NCBI GenBank assembly: GCA_034440635.1
Contig: JAOTON010001685.1
Coordinates: forward strand, 492,001-556,000
Reading direction: 5' to 3'
Length of the DNA stretch: 64,000 nt
Origin: Lepas anatifera
Lineage: Eukaryota; Arthropoda; Thecostraca; Lepadidae
In this document: one piece after another, positions 50,434 to 60,980 of the stretch
Layout: every line of letters begins with the position of its first letter
Position numbering within the stretch: the stretch's first letter is position 1
Translations under genes and position numbers: made by a program
Notes under the pieces: generated by a model
Seen by the model: only the letters and a program-made list of their open reading frames with translations
What the model was told of the DNA's origin: nothing
The model's database searches: none

Positions 50434-53400
50434 CTGTTGCAGTCACGGGGATCAACACAGGTTAAATCGATACCAAGAAATAGGTTCTTAATTTTCACGT
50501 CGAGAATCGATAATTTCTACTCATCACACGCTAGCCACCTTAAGTCAAAGCTACCAAGAGGTAGTCCAATGACAGCAACCAATAACACGTGGGAGACTGG
50601 GTTTTCTGGCATAGAGGCAGTGACATACAAGGGGAGGGCTAGGGGCTCAAGCCTCCCCCAAAATGTCAGTGCGTATAGTTAATGCACGGCCTGAGGAAGT
50701 TCCCAGACAACGGCGAGGAGGCTCGAGACCCCCCCTCCCGCAAATGAGTTCCTGGATCGGTCACTGCACAGGGGGACGATTTATATTTCTTGATAATTGA
50801 AAATTATTTTTTCTCACGTCGATTTTAGGAAAGGCGGAAAACTAAATCGGTTTATAAGTGCAATAGGAACTACTTTTATATCTTTGCCCGAATTAAGTTG
50901 ATTGGGGAAAAATCTTCACTAGTACGCAACAGGCCAAGAACGCCAAGGCAAGACCAATGCAGCACTTCTCACCTGTAGACGGTCTTCCAGTGGCTCAAAG
51001 TAGTGTAGCATAGCGGAAGATGAGAGGTTCTTCGATAGCGTGTATTTTTCCAGCAGGTTCTCCCAGCTCTCGGTTTTGCCAGCTGCCATCAGTGTCTTCA
51101 GTCCGCTAACGGCCGTCTTTGCCGAAGTGAGATCACACTCCGCCAGCATGGATTTGTTCGTAGAGGGGTCGAACTGATTAGCTTGCACGCACAGATACTC
51201 GAACAGCTGGAACTGCAGCACGGTGGAGAGGTAGCGCTGGAAGGCGGGCCGGTCGCGGGCCACGCTTGGCACTGCCAGTGGGTCGGCGTCGGAGCTGCTG
51301 CGGCGTACAGCCGGCCGCACGCCCTGGTAGTCCTCACTGCGCACAGAACGGACCGGGTCAGCGGGACCTCGCCCCCTCACTACGCACAGAACGGACCGGG
51401 TCAGCGGGACCTCGTCCCCTCACTACGCACAGAACGGACCGGGTCAGCGGGACCTCGTCCCCTCACTACGCACAAAACGGACCGGGTCAGCGGGACCTCG
51501 TCCCCTCACTACGCACAGAACGGACCGGGTCAGTGGGACCTCGTCCCCTCACTACGCACAGAACGGACCGGGTCAGCGGGACCTCGTCCCCTCACTACGT
51601 AAGAAAAGACCGGGTCAGCGGGACCTCGTCCACTCACTGCGCACAGAACGGACCGGGTCAGCGGGACCTCGTCCCCTCACTACGTAAGAAAAGACCGGGT
51701 CAGCGGGACTTCGTCCCCTCACAACGCACAGAACGGACCGGGTCAGCGGGACCTCGTCCCCTCACTACGCACAGAACGGACCAGGTCAGCGGGACCTCGT
51801 CCCCTCACTACGTAAGAAAAGACCGGGTCAGCGGGACCTCGTCCCCTCACTACGCACAGAACGGACCGGGTCAGCGGGACCTCGTCCCCTCACTACGCAC
51901 AGAACGGACCGGGTCAGCGGGACCTCGTCCCCTCACTACGCACAAAACGGACCGGGTCAGCGGGACCTCGTCCCCTCACTACACACACAACGGACCGGGT
52001 CGGCGGGACCTCGTCCCCTCACTACGCACAGAACGGACCGGATCAGCGGGACCTCGTCCCCTCACTACGTAAGAAAAGACCGGGTCAGCGGGACCTCGTC
52101 CCCTCACTACGCACAGAACGGACCGGGTCAGCGGGACCTCGTCCCCTCACTACACACAGAACGGACCGGGTCAGCGGGACCTCGTCCCCTCACTACGCAC
52201 AGAACGGACCGGGTCAGCGGGACCTCGTCCCCTCACTATGTAAGAAAAGACCGGGTCAGTGGGACCTCGTCCCCTCACTACGCACAGAACGGACCGGGTC
52301 AGCGGGACCTCGTCCCCTCACTACGCACAAAACGGACCGGGTCAGCGGGACCTCGTCCCCTCACTACGCACAAAACGGACCGGGTCAGCGGGACCTCGTC
52401 CCCTCACTACGTAAGAAAAGACCGGGTCAGCGGGACTTCGTCCCCTCACTACGCACAGAACGGACCGGGTCAGCGGGACCTCGTCCCCTCACTACGCACA
52501 GAACGGACCAGGTCAGCGGGACCTCGTCCCCTCACTACGTAAGAAAAGACCGGGTCAGCGGGACCTCGTCCCCTCACTACGCACAGAACGGACCGGGTCA
52601 GCGGGACATCGTCCCCTCACTACGCACAGAACGGACCGGGTCAGCGGGACCTCGTCCCCTCACTACGTAAGAAAAGACCGGGTCAGCGGGACCTCGTCCC
52701 CTCACTACGCACAGAACGGACCGGGTCAGCGGGACCTCGTCCCCTCACTACACACAGAACGGACCGGGTCAGCGGGACCTCGTCCCCTCACGACGCACAG
52801 AACGGACCGGGTCAGCGGGACCTCGTCCCCTCACTATGTAAGAAAAGACCGGGTCAGTGGGACCTCGTCCCCTCACTACGCACAGAACGGACCGGGTCAG
52901 CGGGACCTCGTCCCCTCACTACGCACAAAACGGACCGGGTCAGCGGGACCTCGTCCCCTCACTACGCACAAAACGGACCGGGTCAGCGGGACCTCGTCCC
53001 CTCACTACGTACAGAAAAGACCGGGTCAGCGGGACCTCGTCCCCTCACTACGTACAGAACGGACCGGGTCAGTGGGACCTCGTCCCCTCACTACGCACAG
53101 AACGGACCGGGTCAGCGGGACCTCGTCCCTCACTACGCACAAAACGGACCGGGTCAGCGGGACCTCGTCCCTCACTACGCACAAAACGGACCGGGTCAGC
53201 GGGACCTCGTCCCCTCACTACGTAAGAAAAGACCGGGTCAGCGGGACCTCGTCCCCTCACTACGCACAGAACGGACCGGGTCAGCGGGACCTCGTCCCCT
53301 CACTACGCACAGAACGGACCGGGTCAGCGGGACCTCGTCCCCTCACTACGCACAAAACGGACCGGGTCAGCGGGACCTCGTCCCTACTACGCCAGAACGG

Positions 53401-55175
53401 ACCGGGTGCGGGACCTCGTCCTACTATGTAAGAAAAGACCGGGTCAGTGGGACCTCGTCCCCTCACTACGCACAAAACGGACCGGGTCAGCGGGACCTCG
53501 TCCCCTCACTACACACACAACGGACCGGGTCGGCGGGACCTCGTCCCCTCACTACGCACAGAACGGACCGGGTCAGCGGGACCTCGTCCCCTCACTACGT
53601 AAGAAAAGACCGGGTCAGCGGGACCTCGTCCCCTCACTACGCACAGAACGGACCGGGTCAGCGGGACCTCGTCCCCTCACTACACACAGAACGGACCGGG
53701 TCAGCGGGACCTCGTCCCCTCACTACGCACAGAACGGACCGGGTCAGCGGGACCTCGTCCCCTCACTATGTAAGAAAAGACCGGGTCAGTGGGACCTCGT
53801 CCCCTCACTACGCACAGAACGGACCGGGTCAGCGGGACCTCGTCCCCTCACTACGCACAAAACGGACCGGGTCAGCGGGACCTCGTCCCCTCACTACGCA
53901 CAAAACGGACCGGGTCAGCGGGACCTCGTCCCCTCACTACGCACAAAACGGACCGGGTCAGCGGGACCTCGTCCCCTCACTACGCACAAAACGGACCGGG
54001 TCAGCGGGACCTCGTCCCCTCACTACGCACAAAACGGACCGAATCAAAGGGGTGCGCTTTGCAACCCCCGGTTTTATCTAATAAACGGTGTAATAAACTT
54101 GTCAATCTTCGGCAAAAAGCCAGGTTCCAACGAACGGTAAGTCTACAGTTTACACAAAAAGGGCTCCGGCCCCAAGTCGGGGAAATCCGGAGTGCTGGGG
54201 GCCGATGGCGAGAGCTGGGATCAAAAATGGTCCCAAGGTTGTGTACAAAAAATACCCTGTAAAAATGCATATGTAGCTACAGGGAGAAGAGAGGCGGGAC
54301 AGGTCCTCCCCGATCGAGCACAAGTATCCCTCTCGCTAAGCATTTCCTTGATACAGTGCTCTCAAAGGTGCAGTGGTTTTCCTTTTCTCTAGCATGGTTT
54401 TCTTGAGGGAAGAGGGAAGGTAAAACCATATTCTTGCCCCTCGTTCGATCCCAAGGGTGAAAGTTCGCCCCCTGGCAACTCCCATTCCAAGTGGCACCGC
54501 CCACACCATGGATTCATGCCGAGTCGGTCGCAAGATTATTTGCAAATCGCGCCTCAGCGCCTTTAATATGCCACCTTCCCCGCGAAGCATATTTGGTTGG
54601 TAGGTGCTCTTCAAGGGCTGTAGAGCGGAAGTTTGACGGCAAGGTGGTTGGTTTGTCAGTCCGACTTACCGCAGCGTCCACCAGCGGTGCTCCCAGTTGG
54701 AGCTGTCGATGGAGCCGTTGAAAACCTCCCAGCGCCAGGTCTGAGTCACGAAGTCGAACGGCATCGGCACCAGCTGAAGCAGGACACGTCCAATCAGAGC
54801 TCAACGCAGGTGAGCTGCAACCAATCAGAATGAAGGCGGATTTCTGACTGGAGGGAGCACTTCGGCTGGGACGTGTCCTTTGACATTGCAGAGGGAGCAA
54901 TTAGTTTGTATTAGTCAATCATTAGCGGGATCAAACAAAACAAATAGGAGACTGCTGAGGTCATATTGTGTGACCAACTATCATCCTGTTGGGGGTGTTC
55001 TGGGGATCGAAAAGTTATGTTAATTCATTTAAAAATTGCAAAATTATCAATTTCTTATTTAGCAGATAACACAAAATATTAGCTCAGCTATCATCTCTTC
55101 TGACTTGAAACCTGCTTTGCAAACCATCAAAAACGTAATCGACCCCAGCCATCATCACGTGATAGCAGACAATCT

Positions 55176-55220
<45 letters not shown>

Positions 55221-55832
55221 GCAATCTCACAACGCTGCTTACATATTGCAGTGCCCGTCGATACAAGAAATTGTGGTAGAATGTCTCGTTGAAGTCGCCT
55301 ATCAGGCCTTGCTTCACCAGGCGTTGGGGGCTCAGCGCAGATAAAGACAGTGCGCCGGCCACCGCGTCCGCGACGGCTGCGAAACACAAAGACACCCACA
55401 CTTTAGCATTTGATTGGTTAAATATTTCACTATCACAGCCATAAGTGTGGGGTCATCGAAGAAAGTGCAGCATACAATCAATGAAGAATGTTTGTTTTGG
55501 AAGTAGAAAATAGCCCTCTCATTTTCCATGCGTTGAATGGTTCTTAGTCGATCTATCGATTTAGTAAATCTCGATTTCAACCTTCATGGGGCTCTGAGGT
55601 CATCATGTTTGCCGTATACTGCTTCATAAGGTTTAGCAAAATGCTTGGAAGTTCCACCAACAGCCCATCCAGCGATCAACACTTACGGTTAATATAAGTT
55701 AAACTAAATGCATTATTCACTAAAGTATGTTTGGTTTCTAGCGCCGGAATGAGCATATGCAGTGGCATATCCAGGGCTGGCAATGCCGGGGTCGTAGATG
55801 ATACGAATATGGATTGTCTATCCTTTTTCTGA

Positions 55833-55884
<52 letters not shown>

Positions 55885-56213
55885 ATGTATGTGTGTGTGT
55901 ATGTATATATGTATGTATGTATGTATGTATGTGTGTATGTGTGTGTGTATGTATGTGTGTATGTGTGTGTGTGTGATGTGCATGTGCATGTGCGTGTGCG
56001 TGTGTGGTCAGAAGAAGAAGGACCATCGGGATCTAGCCACCATCAGCCACGGGTGACATATCCGAGATGAATGTTTTTTTTTACAATGATCTTATGATGT
56101 TTTTACATTTGTTGTTTAAGGTTCCAGAAAGGCCTCCTAGAACAGCCATAGAAATTTAATTTTTTGAGACTGGTTTCGATGCATTCACACATTATTCTGA
56201 ACAAGCAACATTG

Positions 56214-56258
<45 letters not shown>

Positions 56259-59200
56259 AAAGTAAATACTACATTATATACCTTTAAAACAATAAACGAG
56301 ATAATAATTGTTGGGGTTTAACGACGCACCAACTGCCAGGGTCATACGGCGTCGCCAACTCTCACCCTGTTGGAAGGGATTTTGGGGATCAGATCGACTT
56401 ATTCAGAGGCTCCGCCGGGACTTGAACCCGGGACCGGTGGCTTAGAAGACAAGGGTACAATCCACTAAGCCACCTCATCTCCCAATAAACGAGATACTAT
56501 TTAACTTCCACAAGTTAGTGATAATATAAAAGTACACAAATATTTCTTTCGGTTTCCGTAAAAAGTTATTTGTATTTGTATTTGTATTTATTGTATATAT
56601 GGAACAGGATATCCCAGAAGCAATGATAAAACAATGGAAACTTAAACATGAGTGTTCAGGTATACCTGGGTTGACGGCGGTGCGGTACAATGGGTCTTGG
56701 TCCATGTACTCCACATAGTACTCCAGAGCCGCCATCTTGTTGTAAACAGTTTCGTACGTATCCATATCCACCGTATTAATCATTCTCAACCTGTGGAGCG
56801 CCATGAACAAGTCACAATCACATATTCAACCTGCGGCCTTCACAGACAAACCAGCTCCCTACCACCAGCCCGGGGAGCTGCCTTTACTGTGAAGTCACTC
56901 TGGCAATCACATTTTCCTTCACCCAAAGAGATCCATATTGAAATGGATTAATTTCAAAGTGTTTGCTGGTACAATATGCCTTACAGGGATTAGGTTTTTC
57001 TTTCATCATAGTTTTACAGTCAATTCTGTTCTGAAATCGGTCCTCTCAAGAACACTTAGTTCCGACTGATTATGTATGTATGCGTTTACAGTTAGCTCTG
57101 GAACCTCCATAATGGTTATGCCTTAGTTTTACATCAAAACAGTCCTAAGATATCAACCCTTCGCCGCCTCGCGGGTCCAAACGGATCCCCCTCCGTGTTT
57201 TGCGGATGATTCCGAGTCGGTTCGAATGAGAGGCACATCACTTTGCACACCTCTAGGATGATCAATTTAACAATTTATAACAAAAAATTGGAACCGGGGC
57301 AAGTCTGTTCAACTAGTTATGATGTAATTTCCAAACCCATGGAAGGCAATTATGGTCTCGTAAAATGAGCCTGAAAGACCGGGGTGTAACTCGGCTTCTA
57401 GAAGAACTATATCAAGTTTCTATCGTTCGGAAGCTCTTGAAAGAAAAAATGGGTAGAATGACATTCATTTTGAGTTCAGGTCAATAACGAGGTCGCCAGA
57501 GGTCACCAGAGGTCAGAGTTTTGAAATTGTTTATATGCTCCATGCGTATGCCTACGCTATTTGGTATCCATCATATAACACAAATTCGTAAGGACAGTTC
57601 AGTGCGAAATTCCCGCCACAGCATCGGCTTGGGGTATCATGGAACATCCTTAAATTTTCCCGGGAATTTCATATTTTCAATATTGACGCCGCGTGCACGT
57701 GCGCACGTGCGGTATGGTTCTCGCGCTGATCGATGCAGTCCAGTCATTTTACTGGTGCAAATATACATACCGAATTTCAGCCTAAGCGAGCCACTAGTTT
57801 CTAAGATATCGAAGAGGGATGAGCATGTGCGCATAAGACCTCAAATGTAACCAATGCTGTCTCATTCTTAGATCAACCCGAACATATTTTATACATTTAA
57901 TTACGAATTAATTCATAGTTTTCAGTTACAGCATGTGTGTGAAATCTGGTCACCCCTTCTCATGCACCTGTGCGTGAGCGTTTCGACTTAGGATGAAATT
58001 GACCTTCACCTCGTAACTCACAGCATTGTTGCTCCCTGCGCACCAAGCTTGGGCCTTTTAAGCTCAGCGAAGGTCGAGGTACGATGATGGCGTAAGGATG
58101 TATGACGTATGACGCATTAAATGACGGAAATTCGATTATTTTACACTCCCCTGCTTTCGCACGTGCCACGAACTTCGCCAGAACACCACCCATCACCGAT
58201 GTGCTCAGTCAGTAATTGAGTTGATCAGGCTATAACATGGTGAATACCCCGCCAAGGTATGGTGCACCCTTCCGGAGATATAAGCTTTTCGTTGACGGTC
58301 GGGCCGGCCCGTATCGCTCATGTGTGAAATGTTATCCCTATGTATGGAGAGACCTCGCGGGCGCCGCATGTCTGCTTGGTAACACTGTTGGTGGAGATTC
58401 CCAATCATACGCGCTGGCATGGAACAATAGACACGTAAATATGATGAAAAAATGGAACTTATGATATCAATGTTAATGCAAAAAACCTGCCAACTGATTA
58501 TTGTAATCTTCCTTCTCCAGCGTTCGCAAAAGAAGGAACGAGTCGTCTATGATCAACTATTTTGGCATGTCTCTTGATCCCTCTGTTCGGAGCAACATGG
58601 ATTCGTTCCCCGCAAATCATGCGTCGGTAAGTTGTCTGTTTTCCTGAGCTCGGCATGGGCAGCCATTTTGGAGGAATGCCAGACAGACGTGGCTTACACG
58701 GATTCTTCTGCCTCGCCCTTCCTAGCGTCAACCACGGTTCCTATAGATACGGTTCGGACATGATAGCCAGCTGACTGCCTGATTTGGCAGCACATTGAGG
58801 ATATGGCAGTATTTTGAAGGGTTTTGTTCAAAATAACTCTAATATTGCTAGCATAAGGTAGAATGCAGCGTTTTGATTGGGTAATCGAAACGTTTGAAAC
58901 AAAATTCTGAAGGAATTAGCATGAAGTTCATCGTGGATTTTCCTTGTTATAAAAGAGCTTTAGAGACTAAAAACTGCACCCAGAAGATAACCGGATCAAT
59001 TTTACATACCAAAAATAAAAATATACCCTTAAGCACCACTTACATTTTCCCACTGGCCCGTGCCCCAAACCCCTGCAAACCGTCCCATTGGAATTACATG
59101 TTAAATTTTGCTGCCAAAAAACTGTTAGAACCAGAAGTGGAACCTTCAAAACCCCCAGAATTCTAGAGAAGTATCTCATGTCCGCCCCCTGGCGTCAACC

Positions 59201-59505
59201 AAAAGCTTCTGGTTCATAAATAAAGAAACGCATACCACCTGAGAGAGAAAGCCCGAAAATATCTCGCCTAGTATATTTCCAGCCGTCGCAAAAGGCTCAC
59301 ACTCAACTATGTATGTATGTACATACCTGATGTCCTCGGCTTGTCCGTCGGTCCAGGCCAGGGGCTCGCAGTCCTGGTCCTGGCTACAGGTGGAAGCGGT
59401 CAGGTCAGAGTTGTGCGCGAAATCAGGGAAGTTGTTAAAGTTCTGCAGTCCGATTCCGTTGAAGAAGCCCTTGGCGTCTTCGGTCATCTGTTTGACTGAG
59501 TATTT
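50251..59505 (-). CDS. ACE-like (peptidase M2) membrane-anchored pseudoenzyme, 5'-incomplete; six joined exons
   Basis: Gene-level entry for exons 59327-59505, 56666-56790, 55243-55376, 54670-54773, 50973-51336 and 50251-50433, given separately below. Junction phases agree at all five introns, and the joined exons encode about 362 residues before a TGA stop. The order of conserved blocks matches the C-terminal half of M2 peptidases: CxxxAW, the zinc-motif region, NP..., ALSxS...P, a TWRWEVF block, WWTLRxxYQG, LQFQLFEYLC and a YFEPL block. Active M2 enzymes bind zinc through HExxH plus a downstream Glu. Here HEMGH is NKMAA and the third ligand Glu is Asp, so dipeptidase activity should be absent. 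A C-terminal transmembrane helix predicts a type I surface protein with the M2 fold outside the cell. N-terminal exons lie upstream, in part perhaps beyond position 64000. C. elegans ACN-1 and the inactive Drosophila Ance paralogues are precedents. Family assignment is confident; function is not known. Confidence 0.9.
50973..51336 (-). CDS. ACE-like pseudoenzyme exon, C-terminal helical region
   Basis: Acceptor CTGTGCGCAG before TGAGGA completes the Arg codon of WWTLR; donor CTACAG/GTGAGA. The exon encodes 121 full codons. EDYQGVRPAV matches ACE xxYQGxxPPV, and QRYLSTVLQFQLFEYLC matches RYFVSFIIQFQFHEALC. Against human testis ACE the substrate- and chloride-binding positions K511, H513, Y520, R522 and Y523 align with V, S, A, Q and R, so peptide and chloride binding are lost as well as zinc. 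The C-terminal disulfide pair is kept (YLC ... AECDL). The end, SSSAMLHYFEPLEDRLQ, matches the family's SAxAMLxYFxPLxxWL. The frame extended past the donor runs into intron. Confidence 0.92.
51337..54042 (-). repeat. 43-bp minisatellite (about 62 copies) filling an intron of the ACE-like gene
   Basis: Plus-strand unit: CCCTCACTACGCACAGAACG then GACCGGGTCAGCGGGACCTCGTC. Read on the gene strand each unit contains CCGTTCTGTGCGTAG/TGAGG, nearly identical to the real 3' splice junction CCGTTCTGTGCGCAG/TGAGG at 51337/51336. The unit near 51640 carries the exact CAG form. Variants include ACGTAAGAAAAGACC, which on the gene strand reads as a pyrimidine-richer acceptor, and CACACAGAACGG. Variant order repeats in blocks, suggesting segmental amplification. 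Long open frames across it (for example 51266-52072 and 53406-54140) are repeat translations. Confidence 0.97.
54670..54773 (-). CDS. ACE-like pseudoenzyme exon (LVPMPFDF...WRWEVF...WWTLR)
   Basis: Acceptor TCCTGCTTCAG before CTGGTG; consensus donor GCTGCG/GTAAGT. Joined in phase 0 to the previous exon, ALQYLVPMPFDFVTQTWRW aligns residue for residue with ACE ALEKIAFLPFGYLVDQWRW. The exon ends with HRWWTLR, the family WWxLR block whose Arg is a chloride ligand in active ACE and is kept here. The downstream intron (51337-54669) is mostly the 43-bp minisatellite. Confidence 0.9.
54955..55015 (-). mobile_element. SINE body fragment
   Basis: GGTCATATTGTGTGACCAAC followed by TCATCCTGTTGGGGG and TTCTGGGGATC matches the body of the SINE at 56304-56482 in the same orientation. 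No head or target duplication is visible. It is intronic in the ACE-like gene. Confidence 0.6.
55175..55217. repeat. (TC)n microsatellite in the intron next to exon 55243-55376
   Basis: About 40 bp of almost pure TC, interrupted once by TATC. Its end lies about 25 bp from the donor. Confidence 0.95.
55243..55376 (-). CDS. ACE-like pseudoenzyme exon with ADAVAG in place of HEAIGD
   Basis: Acceptor TGTTTCGCAG before CCGTCG (phase 1); donor CAATAT/GTAAGC (phase 0). The exon completes NPAVADAVAGALSLSALSP, which aligns without gaps to ACE NPGFHEAIGDVLALSVSTP. The third zinc ligand Glu becomes Asp, the preceding His becomes Ala and the following Asp becomes Gly. The remainder, QRLVKQGLIGDF followed by FLYRRALQY, matches the KHL..IGL and ALxK helices of the family. 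A (GA)n microsatellite on this strand begins about 25 nt inside the downstream intron. Confidence 0.88.
55835..56005. repeat. Compound microsatellite (AT)n, (GT)n and (TGTA)n
   Basis: A run of about 45 bp of AT is followed by mixed GTGTATGT, TATG tetranucleotide and GTGTGTG tracts, ending in GCATGTGCATGTGCGTGTGC. Open frames across it (TyrIle repeats) are artefacts. Confidence 0.95.
56216..56250. repeat. (AT)n microsatellite
   Basis: About 17 TA dinucleotides, 54 bp before the SINE target duplication. Confidence 0.95.
56304..56482 (-). mobile_element. tRNA-derived SINE with 14-bp target-site duplication
   Basis: CAATAAACGAGATA flanks the insertion at 56290-56303 and 56483-56496. On the minus strand the head has GGTGGCTTAGTGGA (A box) and GGTTCAAGTCCCG (B box), then a body ending TGGTGCGTCGTTAAACCCC. 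The same body occurs at 44432-44640 and, in part, at 32060-32170 and 54955-55015. It lies in the intron between the exons at 56666 and 55376. Confidence 0.9.
56666..56790 (-). CDS. ACE-like pseudoenzyme exon carrying the degenerate zinc motif (NKMAA for HEMGH)
   Basis: Acceptor CTCCACAG before GTTGAG; donor CCCAG/GTATAC, slightly weak but the only one that keeps phase. From DIR across the junction, 25 residues align without a gap to the ACE stretch ending in HHEMGHI. The equivalent here reads TVYNKMAAL. Both zinc-ligand histidines (to Asn and Ala) and the catalytic Glu (to Lys) are gone. The following EYYVEYMDQDPLYRTAVNP keeps the M2 pattern YY..Y.DQP..YR..ANP, so the fold is retained and this is not a random frame. 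The open frame and intact splice sites argue against a pseudogene. Confidence 0.9.
57153..57525. mobile_element. Member of the AGGTCA-rich TTAACCC repeat family
   Basis: Shares with 22138-22445 an ordered series of blocks: a CAACCC/TTAACCC start, GATGATTCCGAGTCGGTTCG, then GTAACTCGGCTTCTAGAAGA and GAAGCTCTTGAAAG. It ends in repeated CAGAGGTCA. It lies in the intron between the exons at 59327 and 56790. Confidence 0.65.
57526..59326. other. Intron of the ACE-like gene, no further exon seen
   Basis: Part of the 2.5-kb intron between exons 59327-59505 and 56666-56790. Short frames only. Confidence 0.5.
59327..59505 (-). CDS. ACE-like pseudoenzyme exon (KYSVKQM...AEDI), phase 0 in, phase 2 out
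   Basis: The exon is bounded by an acceptor reading TTCTGTTGCAG before AAATAC and a donor CAG/GTATGT. It encodes 59 full codons. KQMTEDAKGFFNGIGL matches the M2 segment with an amphipathic helix followed by FF and a Leu. CEPLAW aligns with CHASAW of human ACE, so the conserved Cys and Trp are kept while the substrate-contact His becomes Glu. The segment between FF and this Cys is 30 residues, against about 28 in human ACE. The partner of the conserved Cys, in the next exon, is Ile, so that disulfide is probably lost. Confidence 0.88.
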
Positions 59506-60062
59506 CTGCAACAGAAGGTTTGGTGAAGCGATGCCATTTCGCTTTCCGGTAGGCACCGATGACGGGGTTACACTGTGTGGCGGTACACGGAGAGTAGCTC
59601 ATCCCTCACAAGTGTGCGCTGCTCCTAGGCCCTAACATTAATGGTGATTATCTCATTGAAGAAAGGATCCAAAAGTCCTTCTAAATGTGTCATTGTATCG
59701 GCTAGGTTAAGCAATTAAGACTGAAGTCAATGAAACATCCGTTAGAATTTCATGCGTAGGAAGTAAGCATGGGCTATTTGAAGACGTTACAAAAAGGGTG
59801 GAAACCTTAAGACTGAGCTAGCTTCTAAAGATTAACCTGAAATGTTGGAATTATCTAAGAGAAGAGCATGAGTTATCGTCTCAACTCACTTTTTTGTGGC
59901 TGCCACCACGCAGTGAGATAGGTGCTGCGGGATCTTACCACGGATTAGGTAGGATTAGGTATAATGCCACCTAATCCAGAGGCAGGATTATGCGCCCTGC
60001 CCTATGCCCAGCCCAGTTAGAGGCCTTCCATAAATTACATAACACATTTTGTGGTTTTTGGG

Positions 60063-60915
60063 TTAACACGCGCATTGACGGGGGTCTGAGCCACCTTCGC
60101 TTTGACGGGAGGGTGGCGGGCGGGTACCCCCTCCTAAGATCTCGAGAACCACGCTAGGTAGCGAAAAACGGTAAACGGCGTTGGGCAGCCTATCTACTTC
60201 TCCATCGAAAATCTCTGTACCATTTTTTTGTCAGGCCACATTTAAGGTCACTAGAAGTCAAAACGTGCCGTAATAGGGATAACATGTAAATGAAGGTTTT
60301 CGGTCATTACATCTGAACAAGTAAAGATAGAGCAAAACAATTTAAACCTTATGAATCATCGCAGCAAGCCAAATCGAATGATATATAATATGACCTTGCT
60401 AGGTCAAATCAAAGATTTGACCTGACCTGAGGTCATGTCAAGATCAAATTATATAAAATGCATATCATTAGAACTGCAAAGACAAGGCAAATCTAAGGAA
60501 GTTCAAATAAGCGCTCTATCGCCATCCATTACTAAGTTATTCACCTAAAATCATTTTTTTCTATGTATTTCCAATGGAGAGGTCATGGCTCGTACCCGAC
60601 CTTAGGTCATCGATATAAAAATACCGGAAGATATTTTAGAAAACTCGGTGGGCCCATTGTGTGATATGAGTTTCAATCGGATAATTTCACCCTGTTCCGA
60701 CTTATGATATCCTAAACCTAATTTGAGGTCAGGTCACTTGACCTGTGCTGGTGACCTGACCTGAGATGACCTGACCTTAAAATTTTCACAAAAGTTGTCA
60801 AAATGATGACAACAAATGTACGCCAAGTACGGCTGTGCTACGCGCCGCCGTTTTTATACTATTTTTGAAAAACCCGAGGGGGCGGGTACCCGCCCCTCGT
60901 CAATGCGCGTGTTAA
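60063..60915. mobile_element. TTAA-flanked inverted-repeat element (piggyBac-like MITE)
   Basis: Both ends read TTAACACGCGCATTGACG inward from a TTAA. After this 18-bp perfect match the arms diverge but both carry GGCGGGTACCC. TTAA at both edges is the piggyBac target signature. The interior has no coding frame and holds many AGGTCA half-sites (60400-60780). It lies in an intron of the ACE-like gene if the exon at 63299 is real. Confidence 0.7.
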
Positions 60916-60980
60916 CAATCGTGACCCTGGAACTACCAATGAATTTCGAGACTCCACAAAGTTAAAGTATATAATAATAT

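Noticed and set aside
50619..50770. Possible MITE with GCAGTGAC ... GTCACTGC ends in the last intron of the ACE-like gene
   Set aside because: The terminal match is only about 8 bp and no target duplication was found.
49225..54042. CRISPR array
   Set aside because: Head-to-tail units without unique spacers, in a eukaryotic gene.
51266..54140. Long open frames (244-268 codons) with repeated GPGQRDLVPSLRTERTGS-like peptide
   Set aside because: They are the 43-bp array read in frame, antisense to a well-supported gene and inside its intron.
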